Source: Hyphomicrobiaceae bacterium (GTDB lineage Bacteria; Pseudomonadota; Alphaproteobacteria; Rhizobiales; Hyphomicrobiaceae). From it: a stretch of 53,676 nt of DNA. The stretch is from assembly GCA_025359185.1 (NCBI GenBank), contig JANYHF010000042.1:1-53676 (forward strand). Direction: 5' to 3'. Shown in pieces: positions 8,141 through 15,932 of this stretch (within the stretch, counting starts at the first letter, position 1; each line of letters starts with the position of its first letter). Both the position numbers and the translations under genes were made by a program. Under the pieces are notes generated by a model that was not told where the DNA came from, ran no database searches, and was given only the letters and a program-made list of their open reading frames with translations.

Positions 8141-8872
8141 CTAAGGTTTGCCGCCACGCCTGCAAAGGGCAGCGAAGGTGGCGATGATGCCCCTGGCAAG
8201 GCTGGTGTCGCGGACGGCGGCGATCAGACCGTCGACGTCAAAGCCGCGCTCCGTGTAGGTGGACCGGTAGGCCTCGAACAGGCCGAGTATCATAGGGGCA
8301 GTGAATTCGGGATGGAACTGAAGGCCCCAGATCTGCTCGTCGAAACGGGCGGCCTGGATGCCGGTGGCATTGACAGCCAGCAGTTGGGCGTCTGCAGGCA
8401 GAACCGTGGCAATCTGCGAATGGGCCGATTGAGCCTTGAACACGGCTGGCACGCCCAAAAACAGCGGATCGCCCCTCGCTGGGTCCGTCAGTGAAATGTC
8501 AATAGTTCCATACTCGGGACCTGACGGCGTCCAATCCACCACGCCGCCAAGCGCATGTGTCAGCAGCTGATGGCCAAAGCACACACCCAGCATGGGCAGA
8601 TGACCACGCTGGCGGCGCACCCAGGCCGCCTCGGCCTCCGCCCACGGATGCCTATCCGTCACCATCGCGGCCGAGCCTGTGAGGATGACACCTGAAAGAT
8701 CCCCGGCATCCGGTAGCGCGGCGCCGCCTTCCACATCGATGTGAACGAAGTCTGCCAACGGCCGCTGGCTGGCGGCTGAAAGCATCACATCAAGATCGCC
8801 GCCGCAGGCCTGGTAAAAGCCCTTCGGCATACGCCGGATCGAGCCGTTGTTGAGGATGGCGATGGGTTTCAC
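8141..8872 (-). CDS. Class I glutamine amidotransferase (GATase1)
   Basis: 243 residues with the class I triad: Cys98 in MLGVCFGHQLL and His187/Glu189 in LQFHPEF. Such domains hydrolyse glutamine or gamma-glutamyl compounds. It is a stand-alone GATase with no synthetase domain attached, which in catabolic clusters often means a gamma-glutamyl amide hydrolase. It starts 10 bases after the Fe-alcohol dehydrogenase stop, so the two form an operon, and a glutamine-synthetase-like gene and an APC permease lie upstream. I infer removal of a gamma-glutamyl group at the end of an amine-degradation route; simple glutaminase activity is the alternative. Confidence 0.8.
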   Translation of the reverse strand: MKPIAILNNGSIRRMPKGFYQACGGDLDVMLSAASQRPLADFVHIDVEGGAALPDAGDLSGVILTGSAAMVTDRHPWAEAEAAWVRRQRGHLPMLGVCFGHQLLTHALGGVVDWTPSGPEYGTIDISLTDPARGDPLFLGVPAVFKAQSAHSQIATVLPADAQLLAVNATGIQAARFDEQIWGLQFHPEFTAPMILGLFEAYRSTYTERGFDVDGLIAAVRDTSLARGIIATFAALCRRGGKP

Positions 8873-8882
8873 GGGGCCGCTA

Positions 8883-10052
8883 TCACAATGTGCCGTTGAA
8901 CGCGGCCAGGAATAGCGCCTTGGCGTTAGCCTCGGTCAGCGGCACGGGATTGGTGCCCGCTGTCGGATCAACGATGGCCATCTGGGCGATCAGGTCCGCC
9001 TTCGATGTGTCTGGAACGCCAAGCTCCTTGAGCGTATGGGGAACGCCGATTTGCTTCCGCAGATCCAGGACCCAGGCCAGGACGCCATCGAATCCATCCT
9101 TGATGTCCAGCACCCGCGCAAGATATTCGATTTTATCGGTGATCGCCTCGCGGTTCATGACCAGCACATAGGGCATGTACACGCCGTTGGTGAGGCCATG
9201 ATGGGTGTTGTAGAGAGAGCCGACAGGGTGCGAAAGCGAATGGATAGCGCCGAGGCCCTTCTGGAACGACACCGCGCCCATCGCGGCCGCGCTCATCATA
9301 TTGCCTCTGGCCTGGAGGTCCTTGCCATTGGCAACGGCCTTGGCGAGATTGTCCTTGACCAGACGAATGCCTTCGACGGCGATACCGGCCGACATAGGAT
9401 GATAGGTCGGTGCACAAAATGCCTCCAAGCAGTGCGCGAACGCGTCCATGCCGGTGCCCGCCGTGAATTTTGCCGGTAGTGCCACCGTCAGCTCGGGATC
9501 GCAGATCGTCACGACCGGCAGCATTTTGGGATGGAAAATGATTTTTTTCTCGTGCGTGTCCTCCTTGGTGATGACACCCGCGCGGCCGACTTCGGAGCCA
9601 GTACCTGCGGTGGTCGGCACGGCGATCACCGGTGCGATGCCGTCGGCATTGGCGCGTGTCCACCAGTCGCCGACATCCTCAAAATCCCAGATCGGCCGCG
9701 TCTGTCCGGCCATAAAGGCAATGCACTTGCCGCAGTCGAGTGCCGAGCCGCCACCGATAGCAACAACGCTGTCATGTCCACCATTTTTGTAGGCCGCGAG
9801 CCCCTCGGCCAGATTGGTCTCCGTGGGATTGGCGAGGACGTTGCCCCAGACGCCCGCTTCGATGCCGGCTTTGGCAAGGATCTCTTTGGCTTGGCCGATC
9901 ACCGGCAACTTCATGAGCCCAGGATCGGTGACGATCAAAGGCCGCCTGAAGCTTGCGCCCTTGGCCGCATCGCCCAGTTCCGCGATGCGCCCGTTGCCAA
10001 AGAGAATGCGGGTTGGGTAGCTCCAGTTGGTTTTCGTTGGGGTGGAGGTCAT
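8883..10052 (-). CDS. Iron-containing alcohol dehydrogenase
   Basis: 389-residue group III (Fe-ADH) enzyme that oxidises or reduces alcohols/aldehydes with NAD(P). Motifs seen are the nucleotide-binding GGGSALDCGK near residue 100, TTAGTGSEV near 147, and the metal-binding His/Asp region DAFAHCLEAF and HSLSHPVGS...HHGLTNGVYMPYV. All look intact and the length is normal. A candidate promoter lies 76 bases upstream of the start (10128-10157), and the GATase follows 10 bases downstream. In this setting it may act on the hydroxyl of a gamma-glutamylated alkanolamine; the substrate is an inference from neighbours. Confidence 0.88.
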   Translation of the reverse strand: MTSTPTKTNWSYPTRILFGNGRIAELGDAAKGASFRRPLIVTDPGLMKLPVIGQAKEILAKAGIEAGVWGNVLANPTETNLAEGLAAYKNGGHDSVVAIGGGSALDCGKCIAFMAGQTRPIWDFEDVGDWWTRANADGIAPVIAVPTTAGTGSEVGRAGVITKEDTHEKKIIFHPKMLPVVTICDPELTVALPAKFTAGTGMDAFAHCLEAFCAPTYHPMSAGIAVEGIRLVKDNLAKAVANGKDLQARGNMMSAAAMGAVSFQKGLGAIHSLSHPVGSLYNTHHGLTNGVYMPYVLVMNREAITDKIEYLARVLDIKDGFDGVLAWVLDLRKQIGVPHTLKELGVPDTSKADLIAQMAIVDPTAGTNPVPLTEANAKALFLAAFNGTL

Positions 10053-10107
10053 GGGTACAGTGCTCGTGGTTGGCTCGATTTAGGTTCGGATGCCGAGGAT
10101 CGAGAGA

Positions 10108-10175
10108 TGAAATGAGTTTGGAGTAAGGACATATTTTCTATCGCTGCTACCAGTCAAAGGCCACTCCTCATTTCA
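10108..10175. promoter_or_regulatory. Inverted repeat flanking the Fe-ADH promoter
   Basis: TGAAATGAG (10108-10116) and CTCATTTCA (10167-10175) are perfect inverted copies, with GGAGT (10120-10124) and ACTCC (10163-10167) extending the symmetry inward. The arms enclose a candidate promoter, suggesting a looped or two-site operator. No regulator gene is adjacent. Confidence 0.4.
10128..10157 (-). promoter_or_regulatory. Candidate promoter for the Fe-ADH/GATase operon
   Basis: On the minus strand TTGACT (10152-10157) and TATGTC (10128-10133) are 18 bases apart. This would start transcription near 10121, about 70 bases before the dehydrogenase ATG, independently of the upstream glutamine-synthetase-like gene. 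Confidence 0.4.
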
Positions 10176-10246
10176 CCATTTTAATTGGATGACTGATCAT
10201 AATTCTTTGATCATGCCGCCATGGTCGTCGAGTCTGACGGCTTTCC

Positions 10247-11620
10247 CTAATACCTCTCAAATCCCCGTTTCAGTTCCCAATCCGTGATCCGCCGGTCATA
10301 TTCGAACTGCTCCCATTCGGCCGTATGCACATAATGACCGATGACGTCCTCGCCGAGGGCGTCACGCAACATCGATGAGCCCTTCAGGCAATCGATGGCT
10401 TCGCGCAGGGTCTTTGGGATTTCACGCAAGGTGCCCGTCGCAGAATAGGCATCGCCCGCGAACACCGGTTCCAGCGTCAGCTTCTCTTCAATGCCGCGCA
10501 GACCAGCCGCCAGCAAAGCGGCAAAAGCCAGATAGGGATTCAGATCCGCGCCGCCGATCCGGCATTCGCATCGGATAGCCTTGGTGCCCTCGCCGCACAA
10601 ACGGAACCCGGCCGTGCGGTTATCAAACGACCAGATCGAGCGTGTCGGCGCGAAGGTGCCAACCATGAAACGCTTATAGCTGTTGATGTAAGGCGCTAGA
10701 AAATAGGTAATGTCGCGCGAGTATTTCAATTGTCCGGCCATAAACTGGCGCATCAGGTCGCTCATGCCGTGATCGGCGTTTTTATCAAGGAACAGCGGCG
10801 TCGTGCCATCCTTACTCCACAGCGACATATGAATGTGGGACGAATTTCCGGCCAAGCCGTAATCCCACTTCGACATGAACGTGACGGCCTTGCCTTGCAA
10901 GTGTGCCATTTCCTTGATGCCGTTCTTCATGATGACGTGCCGGTCGGCCATGTCGAGGGCGTCGCTGTAGCGGACGTTGATCTCCTCCTGCCCCGGCCCC
11001 CACTCGCCCTTGGAGTTCTCGATTGGGATGCCCGCGCCCATCAGCCCATTGCGGATTGCCCGCATGAAGGGCTCGTTCTTGGTGGTCTGCAGGATGCCGT
11101 AATCTTCGATATGCCGCGAGGCGGTCTTGGCGTGCTTCCAGTGCTTGTCGGCGAGGTGTTCGTAGCTCTCGTTGAACAGAAAGAATTCAAGCTCGGACGC
11201 CGCGTAAGCCTTGAAGCCGAGTGCCAAAATCCGGTCCACCTGCTTCTTCAAGATGGCGCGCGGGCTGTGCGGAAGATCGGCATGCGTGTGGTGATCCTGC
11301 ACATCGCAGAGCACCAGCGCTGTCGCCTCCAGCCAGGGGATGCGGCGCAGCGTGCTCATGACGGGCTTCAGCGTGAAGTCGCCATAGCCCTTGGCCCAGG
11401 AGGCGGCTTTGTAGCCTGGGACTGGCTCCATATCGATATCGACGGCGAGCAAGTAATTGCAGGCATGCGTCTCTTCATAGCCGCCATCGACAAAGAATCG
11501 AGCCGTGAAGCGCTTGCCGATCAACCGTCCTTGCAGGTCCGTGAAGCAGACCAGCACGGTGTCGATCTCGCCCTTGTCGGTGAGAGCGCGGAGGTCGTCG
11601 AGGGTGAGCATACCTTGCAT
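10247..11620 (-). CDS. Glutamine synthetase family protein, probable gamma-glutamyl-amine ligase
   Basis: 457 residues with the two GS domains: an N-terminal beta-grasp (about 15-110) and a C-terminal catalytic barrel. Catalytic landmarks are SELEFFLF near 143, GQEEINVRY (glutamates), NSSHIHMSLW (His), NRTAGFRL and the GGADLNPYLAFAALLAAG helix. The lengths and wording fit the PuuA/IpuC/FluG-like branch that joins glutamate to amines with ATP rather than housekeeping GlnA. The permease gene upstream ends 130 bases before its start, and Fe-ADH and GATase genes follow. I infer that it activates an imported amine as its gamma-glutamyl amide. An ammonia-assimilating role is not excluded. Confidence 0.82.
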   Translation of the reverse strand: MQGMLTLDDLRALTDKGEIDTVLVCFTDLQGRLIGKRFTARFFVDGGYEETHACNYLLAVDIDMEPVPGYKAASWAKGYGDFTLKPVMSTLRRIPWLEATALVLCDVQDHHTHADLPHSPRAILKKQVDRILALGFKAYAASELEFFLFNESYEHLADKHWKHAKTASRHIEDYGILQTTKNEPFMRAIRNGLMGAGIPIENSKGEWGPGQEEINVRYSDALDMADRHVIMKNGIKEMAHLQGKAVTFMSKWDYGLAGNSSHIHMSLWSKDGTTPLFLDKNADHGMSDLMRQFMAGQLKYSRDITYFLAPYINSYKRFMVGTFAPTRSIWSFDNRTAGFRLCGEGTKAIRCECRIGGADLNPYLAFAALLAAGLRGIEEKLTLEPVFAGDAYSATGTLREIPKTLREAIDCLKGSSMLRDALGEDVIGHYVHTAEWEQFEYDRRITDWELKRGFERY

Positions 11621-11663
11621 GTTGGGGTACTCTAAATAGAGAAAATCTGTGGCCGAACGTAAG

Positions 11664-11701
11664 AGGCCCGCCGAGCCCTGTGTGCAAGAGGGGGCGGGCC
11701 T
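11664..11701 (-). terminator. Hairpin between permease and GS-like gene
   Basis: AGGCCCGCC (11664-11672) and GGCGGGCCT (11693-11701) form a perfect 9-bp GC-rich stem with a 20-base loop. It lies after the permease stop and before the GS-like start, on the same transcript. No T-run follows, so it may be a partial terminator or an mRNA-stabilising stem that separates permease and ligase expression. Confidence 0.4.
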
Positions 11702-11750
11702 GGAGAAAAACCCGCGCCATCGCGAGGACGGCGCAGGTGCCAGCGTATGA

Positions 11751-13439
11751 TCAGCCCTTGGCCAAAGACGCCTCGCGCACAGCGATAGCTTTCTGTCGCT
11801 TGGCGATGGCTTCCGGCGTCACAGGCGGGCCCTGGAAGCGGCGGTTCTCGATGGCGAACCACAGAATGCCAAGAATGACCAGATAGCCCACCGTGTAGTA
11901 CCAGAGACCCGGCACGAAGGCCGTGCCGGCGACGGGTGGATTGGCCTTGGGATCGGCGGCCACTGCAGCAATCGACGGCACGAAGGCATGACCGGCAATG
12001 ATGATGCCGATGGTGCCCAGCAGCGTGACGAACGCAAAGATCCGCGAGAAGATGCCAAGCCGGAAGGTTCCAAAGGTTGTCCAGGTGCGGCCCTCGGCAA
12101 ACATGCCCGCGATGATGGGCATGCCGTAGGACATGTAGAGATACATGGCGCAGCCAGTTGAAAGGGCTGCGAAAGCGTTCAGCGGCGTGGTGATGATCAC
12201 GAGGATCACGGACAGAATGGCCGTGAACCAGATCGCCCAAACCGGCGTGCGGTAGGTCGGGCTGACCGAGGCGAGCAGGTTTGAGAACGGAAGGCCACCA
12301 TCACGCGCAAAGGCATAGATCATACGCGAGGTCGATGTCACGGCCGCCAGAGCGCAGAGGAAGTTGGCGATGATGATGCCGATCGCCATGACCTTACCGA
12401 TCGTGTACGGCATGATCACGGTGTTGAACAGCACCGTGAACGAACTCCAACCCAGAACGGCCATATCGGCAGGGCTCGGTCCGCCCTTGATCGCGGCGAG
12501 ACCCTTCATCACATCAGCGCTCAGCGTCGTCTGCTTGGGATCAGCCGCTAGAGCTGTGTACACAGCGGGCAAGGCCATGACCATGGAAAGAGCCAGCACA
12601 AACCCGAACACCAGCGACCAGAACACCGAATGCAGCATGCCTTTGTGCACGGTATTACGCGCATCGACGGTTTCTTCGGAGGTATGGGCCGAAGCATCGA
12701 AGCCCGTGATCGTGAACAGCGGATAGAGCATGCACATCATGATGGCCATGAACAGCCCGAGACCACCCGGTGCCACGCCACCGCCCGCATCGCCTGTTTT
12801 GTCAGCGAGTTCGAAGGCATGGGTGAGATTGAACGACGGCGCCGCCATCAGGAACATGCCGATCAGGATGACCGTCACGACCAGGATGAGATAGCCAGCA
12901 AAATCCGTGAGGATCGTCGTCAGCCGGATGCCAAAATGGTTCAGCAGCGCCTGGGCGATCGAGATGCCGGCAACCCAGATATACTGCGTCGTGTTGGTCC
13001 AGCCCGATACATCTTGGCCAAGCATGCCGGCAAAGAACAGATCGCGGATGAAGCCGTACAGAATGACGTTCACGGCCGGAATGACGAATAGCAAGCCAAG
13101 CAGATTGAAATAGGCTGTCAGCCAGCCCCAGAAGCGGCCGCCCAAAATCGTCGACCAGTGATAGAGACTGCCGGCAGTTGGATAGGCCGACGCGATCTGA
13201 CCAAGGGCGGCGGCAACGATCAGCGCGTAGATGCCGCCAATGATCCAGCCGATGGTGGCCGCCCAGGGACCCGCCGTCGACATGGCGATCGGGAACGACG
13301 CAAGGCCACCCGAGATGATGCAGATGATCGAGAACGACACCGCAAAACTCTGGAACGGCCCCATGCGCCGCGACAGTTCCTGCGCGTACCCCATCTCGTG
13401 AAGTATCTTCACGTCTTCCGTCGTATTGCTGCCTGCCAT
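11751..13439 (-). CDS. APC superfamily amino acid/amine permease
   Basis: 562 residues from the ATG at 13439, preceded by GAGGGGGAG; the open frame runs 44 codons further but without a good site. The protein has about 12 hydrophobic segments, and the first helix carries the APC hallmark SFSIICIISGGLASF. The FDASAHTSEET stretch in the middle is typical of the GABA/choline/ethanolamine-type permease branch of the family. It acts in the inner membrane by secondary transport. Gene order (permease, GS-like ligase, Fe-ADH, GATase) suggests it imports the amine handled by that pathway. Confidence 0.85.
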   Translation of the reverse strand: MAGSNTTEDVKILHEMGYAQELSRRMGPFQSFAVSFSIICIISGGLASFPIAMSTAGPWAATIGWIIGGIYALIVAAALGQIASAYPTAGSLYHWSTILGGRFWGWLTAYFNLLGLLFVIPAVNVILYGFIRDLFFAGMLGQDVSGWTNTTQYIWVAGISIAQALLNHFGIRLTTILTDFAGYLILVVTVILIGMFLMAAPSFNLTHAFELADKTGDAGGGVAPGGLGLFMAIMMCMLYPLFTITGFDASAHTSEETVDARNTVHKGMLHSVFWSLVFGFVLALSMVMALPAVYTALAADPKQTTLSADVMKGLAAIKGGPSPADMAVLGWSSFTVLFNTVIMPYTIGKVMAIGIIIANFLCALAAVTSTSRMIYAFARDGGLPFSNLLASVSPTYRTPVWAIWFTAILSVILVIITTPLNAFAALSTGCAMYLYMSYGMPIIAGMFAEGRTWTTFGTFRLGIFSRIFAFVTLLGTIGIIIAGHAFVPSIAAVAADPKANPPVAGTAFVPGLWYYTVGYLVILGILWFAIENRRFQGPPVTPEAIAKRQKAIAVREASLAKG

Positions 13440-13596
13440 TGGCTCCCCCTCGGGTGTTGTCGTTCTCCGTCCGGCATAGCGGGTGAGTGCCCTCTGAAGT
13501 TGGCATGCCCTGTGGGCCCCCGCTTGCCGGTTCGCGATCACATTCGATACCGTTAGCCGGCGGCTTGTCAAACGAATGCCGCAGTTTCGCCACGCT

Positions 13597-14451
13597 TCAT
13601 TTGGGCTTCAGCAGCTCGCTAAGCATCACGCCGCCTCTGTGCTGCGCTGCGGCATCCCTGAAATAGTCTCGCATGGCCGCTGCGACGCGCGTATCGGCAC
13701 CGAGTGCCGCCGCCGCCTCGACGAAATAGCTTAGATCCTTGGCCGCGTTCTCCGCCGTGAAAAGATACCCGCGGAAATCGCCCACAATCGCGGGAGGAAT
13801 AGTCCGCTCCAATGTGCCAGAGCGCGCCGCGCCGCCCATGTTGATGTCGTAAAGGCTTTGCCACGAAATGCCCTGCGCGCGGGCCAAATTGTAGGCTTCG
13901 GTCACCACCACCGACTGGCCGAGCGCGATCAGGTTGTTGAGCAGTTTTGCCCGATGCCCGGCACCCACCTCGCCCATACGCACCACAATCTTGGAGGTCG
14001 CTTTCAGCCAGGGCAGCACGGCGGCGTAGTCTGCTTGGCTCGCGCCCACCATGGAGGAGAGTTCGCCCTTCTCGGCGTGCTGCGGTCCGCCGCCGACGGG
14101 GGCATCGACGAAGCGGATGCCGCGCGTGGCAAGGTTGCGGGCGATGCGGTCTGTGGAGGCCGGTTGCGCCGTGCTGGTGTCGATGACGAACTGGCCGCGC
14201 GTCAGTGCCGGCATGATGGAGGCGATGGCGCTTTCGACTTGCGGCGAGCCGGTGACGCAGAGGAAGATGGCGTCCTGGCCCTTGGCGAGGTCCGCCAATA
14301 CCGTCGCCTCGCGCGCACCTTTGGCGACGAGATCATCGACCGGCGCCCGGTTCTTATGGGCGATCATCGTCAGCTCATGCCCCGCCCGCATCAGGCTCGC
14401 GGCCATGCCATGGCCCATCAACCCAACGCCAATGAACCCGATTTTTGCCAT
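13597..14451 (-). CDS. NAD(P)-dependent oxidoreductase of the 3-hydroxyisobutyrate dehydrogenase family
   Basis: 284 residues. The N-terminal Rossmann motif is GFIGVGLMGHGMAASL, the substrate motif is DAPVGGGPQHAEKGELSSMVGA (family form DAPVSGG), and the catalytic lysine lies in GAGHRAKLLNN near residue 168. Enzymes of this family oxidise beta-hydroxyacids such as 3-hydroxyisobutyrate or tartronate semialdehyde reduction products. The serine of DAPVSGG is glycine here, so the exact substrate cannot be named. It stops about 160 bases before the APC permease start and begins only 10 bases from the stop of the ferredoxin-flavoprotein gene, with which it may be cotranscribed. Confidence 0.85.
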   Translation of the reverse strand: MAKIGFIGVGLMGHGMAASLMRAGHELTMIAHKNRAPVDDLVAKGAREATVLADLAKGQDAIFLCVTGSPQVESAIASIMPALTRGQFVIDTSTAQPASTDRIARNLATRGIRFVDAPVGGGPQHAEKGELSSMVGASQADYAAVLPWLKATSKIVVRMGEVGAGHRAKLLNNLIALGQSVVVTEAYNLARAQGISWQSLYDINMGGAARSGTLERTIPPAIVGDFRGYLFTAENAAKDLSYFVEAAAALGADTRVAAAMRDYFRDAAAQHRGGVMLSELLKPK

Positions 14452-14460
14452 GCCATTCCC

Positions 14461-15777
14461 CTAAGCCGTGCCGTATTTGGTTTCGATATCGACACCAGCG
14501 CTGGCCAGCAAGGCTGCCGGCAGCACGCCGCCAGCGCAGATAATGACAATATCGTTGGCGAGACGGAAGGCCATGCCCTGACAGGTGAGCTGCACGCTAT
14601 CGGGTTTGATGGTGGTGATGGTGGTCTCACGCAGCACCATGACGATCTTGGCCAGTTCGGCCGCTTGCAGCCGTCTGCGGCTTTCGGGCTTGGCGCGCGA
14701 AAAGCTGGCGCTGCGATGGCAGAGGGTGACTCGCGTACCTGCCTGTTGGGCCAGGTCGAGCGCGGCTTCCAGCGCGCTATCGCCGCCGCCAACCACCAGG
14801 ACGCGCCGGCCGCGATATTGTGAGGCATCGCCAAGGCGGTAGAGCACTTTTGGCAGTTCCTCGCCTGGCACACCCAGCGTGCGCGGTGTTCCCCGGCGGC
14901 CAACCGCGAGCAGTACGGAACGGGTGGCATAACTGCCCTTGCTGCTGATTACCTCGAACACGCCGTTGCCGCGCGTGATGCTGTGCACTTGCTCGTTGTA
15001 GCGAATGCGCACGCCGGTTTTGCGCGCTACTTTTTGCCAGACGGCCAGCAGCGTCTCCTTGCGCACCCGCCGGAACGTGACCTTACCATAGAGCGGCAGA
15101 TGGGCGGGCTGCGTCATCACGATCTTGTTGCGGGGATAGTGGGCGACGGTGCCGCCAAGTGTATCTTGCTCCAGCGTCACGGCATTGAGTTTCAAGTTCT
15201 TGGCCGCGAGGCTGGCGGCAAACCCAGCTGGCCCTGCCCCGATAATGACGAGATCATACCGATCCTTGCGGCCAATACCGTCGAGCTTGCCGATGGCGGT
15301 CACCGCCTGGCGGCCTTGCTCAATGGCGTTGGCTATCAGGCCCATGCCACCCAATTCGCCCGCAATGAACAAGCCCGGCACGGTGCTCTCAAAATCGGGT
15401 GTTACCAGCGGAATGTCGAAGCCGCGCGTTTCGGTGCCGAAAACGAGATCGATGGCGCCGGTCGGGCATGCGGTTTTGCACGCGCCATGGCCAATGCAGG
15501 CGGCAGGCTCGACCAGTTCGGCCTTGCCGTTGATCAGCCCTAGCACCGCTCCTTCCGGGCAAGCGAACGTGCAAGCACCGCAGCCGATGCATAGCTTCGG
15601 GTTGATGACCGGATGCAGGGACGGTGGCTGGTCAAGGCCTGCATCCTGCGCTGCCGAAAGCGCAGCCCGGCTCACCGTCTCCGCCCGCCAACGCAACACC
15701 GCCCAAACGGCCCACGCGACGGGCAGGGGCACAAGGAACGGGGCATAGCCTAGAAGCGGCGGAAGCAGATGAAACAT
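14461..15777 (-). CDS. Membrane-anchored ferredoxin-flavoprotein NAD(P)H oxidoreductase
   Basis: 438 residues from the ATG at 15777; a GTG 26 codons upstream is an alternative. One N-terminal membrane helix (LLPPLLGYAPFLVPLPVAWAV) is followed by two ferredoxin-type cluster motifs and a two-dinucleotide-binding reductase with FAD motif IIGAGPAGFAAS and NAD(P) motif VVGGGDSALEAA. The first cluster motif is CIGCGACTFACPEG; the second reads CIGHGACKTACPTG, with His in place of the second Cys. No CxxC redox pair of thioredoxin reductases is present. It is divergent from a membrane multihaem cytochrome gene 155 bases away, so electron exchange between NAD(P)H and that cytochrome is plausible but inferred. 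Confidence 0.78.
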   Translation of the reverse strand: MFHLLPPLLGYAPFLVPLPVAWAVWAVLRWRAETVSRAALSAAQDAGLDQPPSLHPVINPKLCIGCGACTFACPEGAVLGLINGKAELVEPAACIGHGACKTACPTGAIDLVFGTETRGFDIPLVTPDFESTVPGLFIAGELGGMGLIANAIEQGRQAVTAIGKLDGIGRKDRYDLVIIGAGPAGFAASLAAKNLKLNAVTLEQDTLGGTVAHYPRNKIVMTQPAHLPLYGKVTFRRVRKETLLAVWQKVARKTGVRIRYNEQVHSITRGNGVFEVISSKGSYATRSVLLAVGRRGTPRTLGVPGEELPKVLYRLGDASQYRGRRVLVVGGGDSALEAALDLAQQAGTRVTLCHRSASFSRAKPESRRRLQAAELAKIVMVLRETTITTIKPDSVQLTCQGMAFRLANDIVIICAGGVLPAALLASAGVDIETKYGTA

Positions 15778-15932
15778 GATCGTCCGAATGACGGGTTTAT
15801 GAGGCCAATCCGCGGCGGGAAGATTGGCAAAATGTATAGTTTCTGGCCAAGCCACAACACATTGCAGTCCGAATGCGCGCCTAGGAGCGTCATGACAAAA
15901 CGCCTTGCCACTACGATGGGACTACGCCGAGC

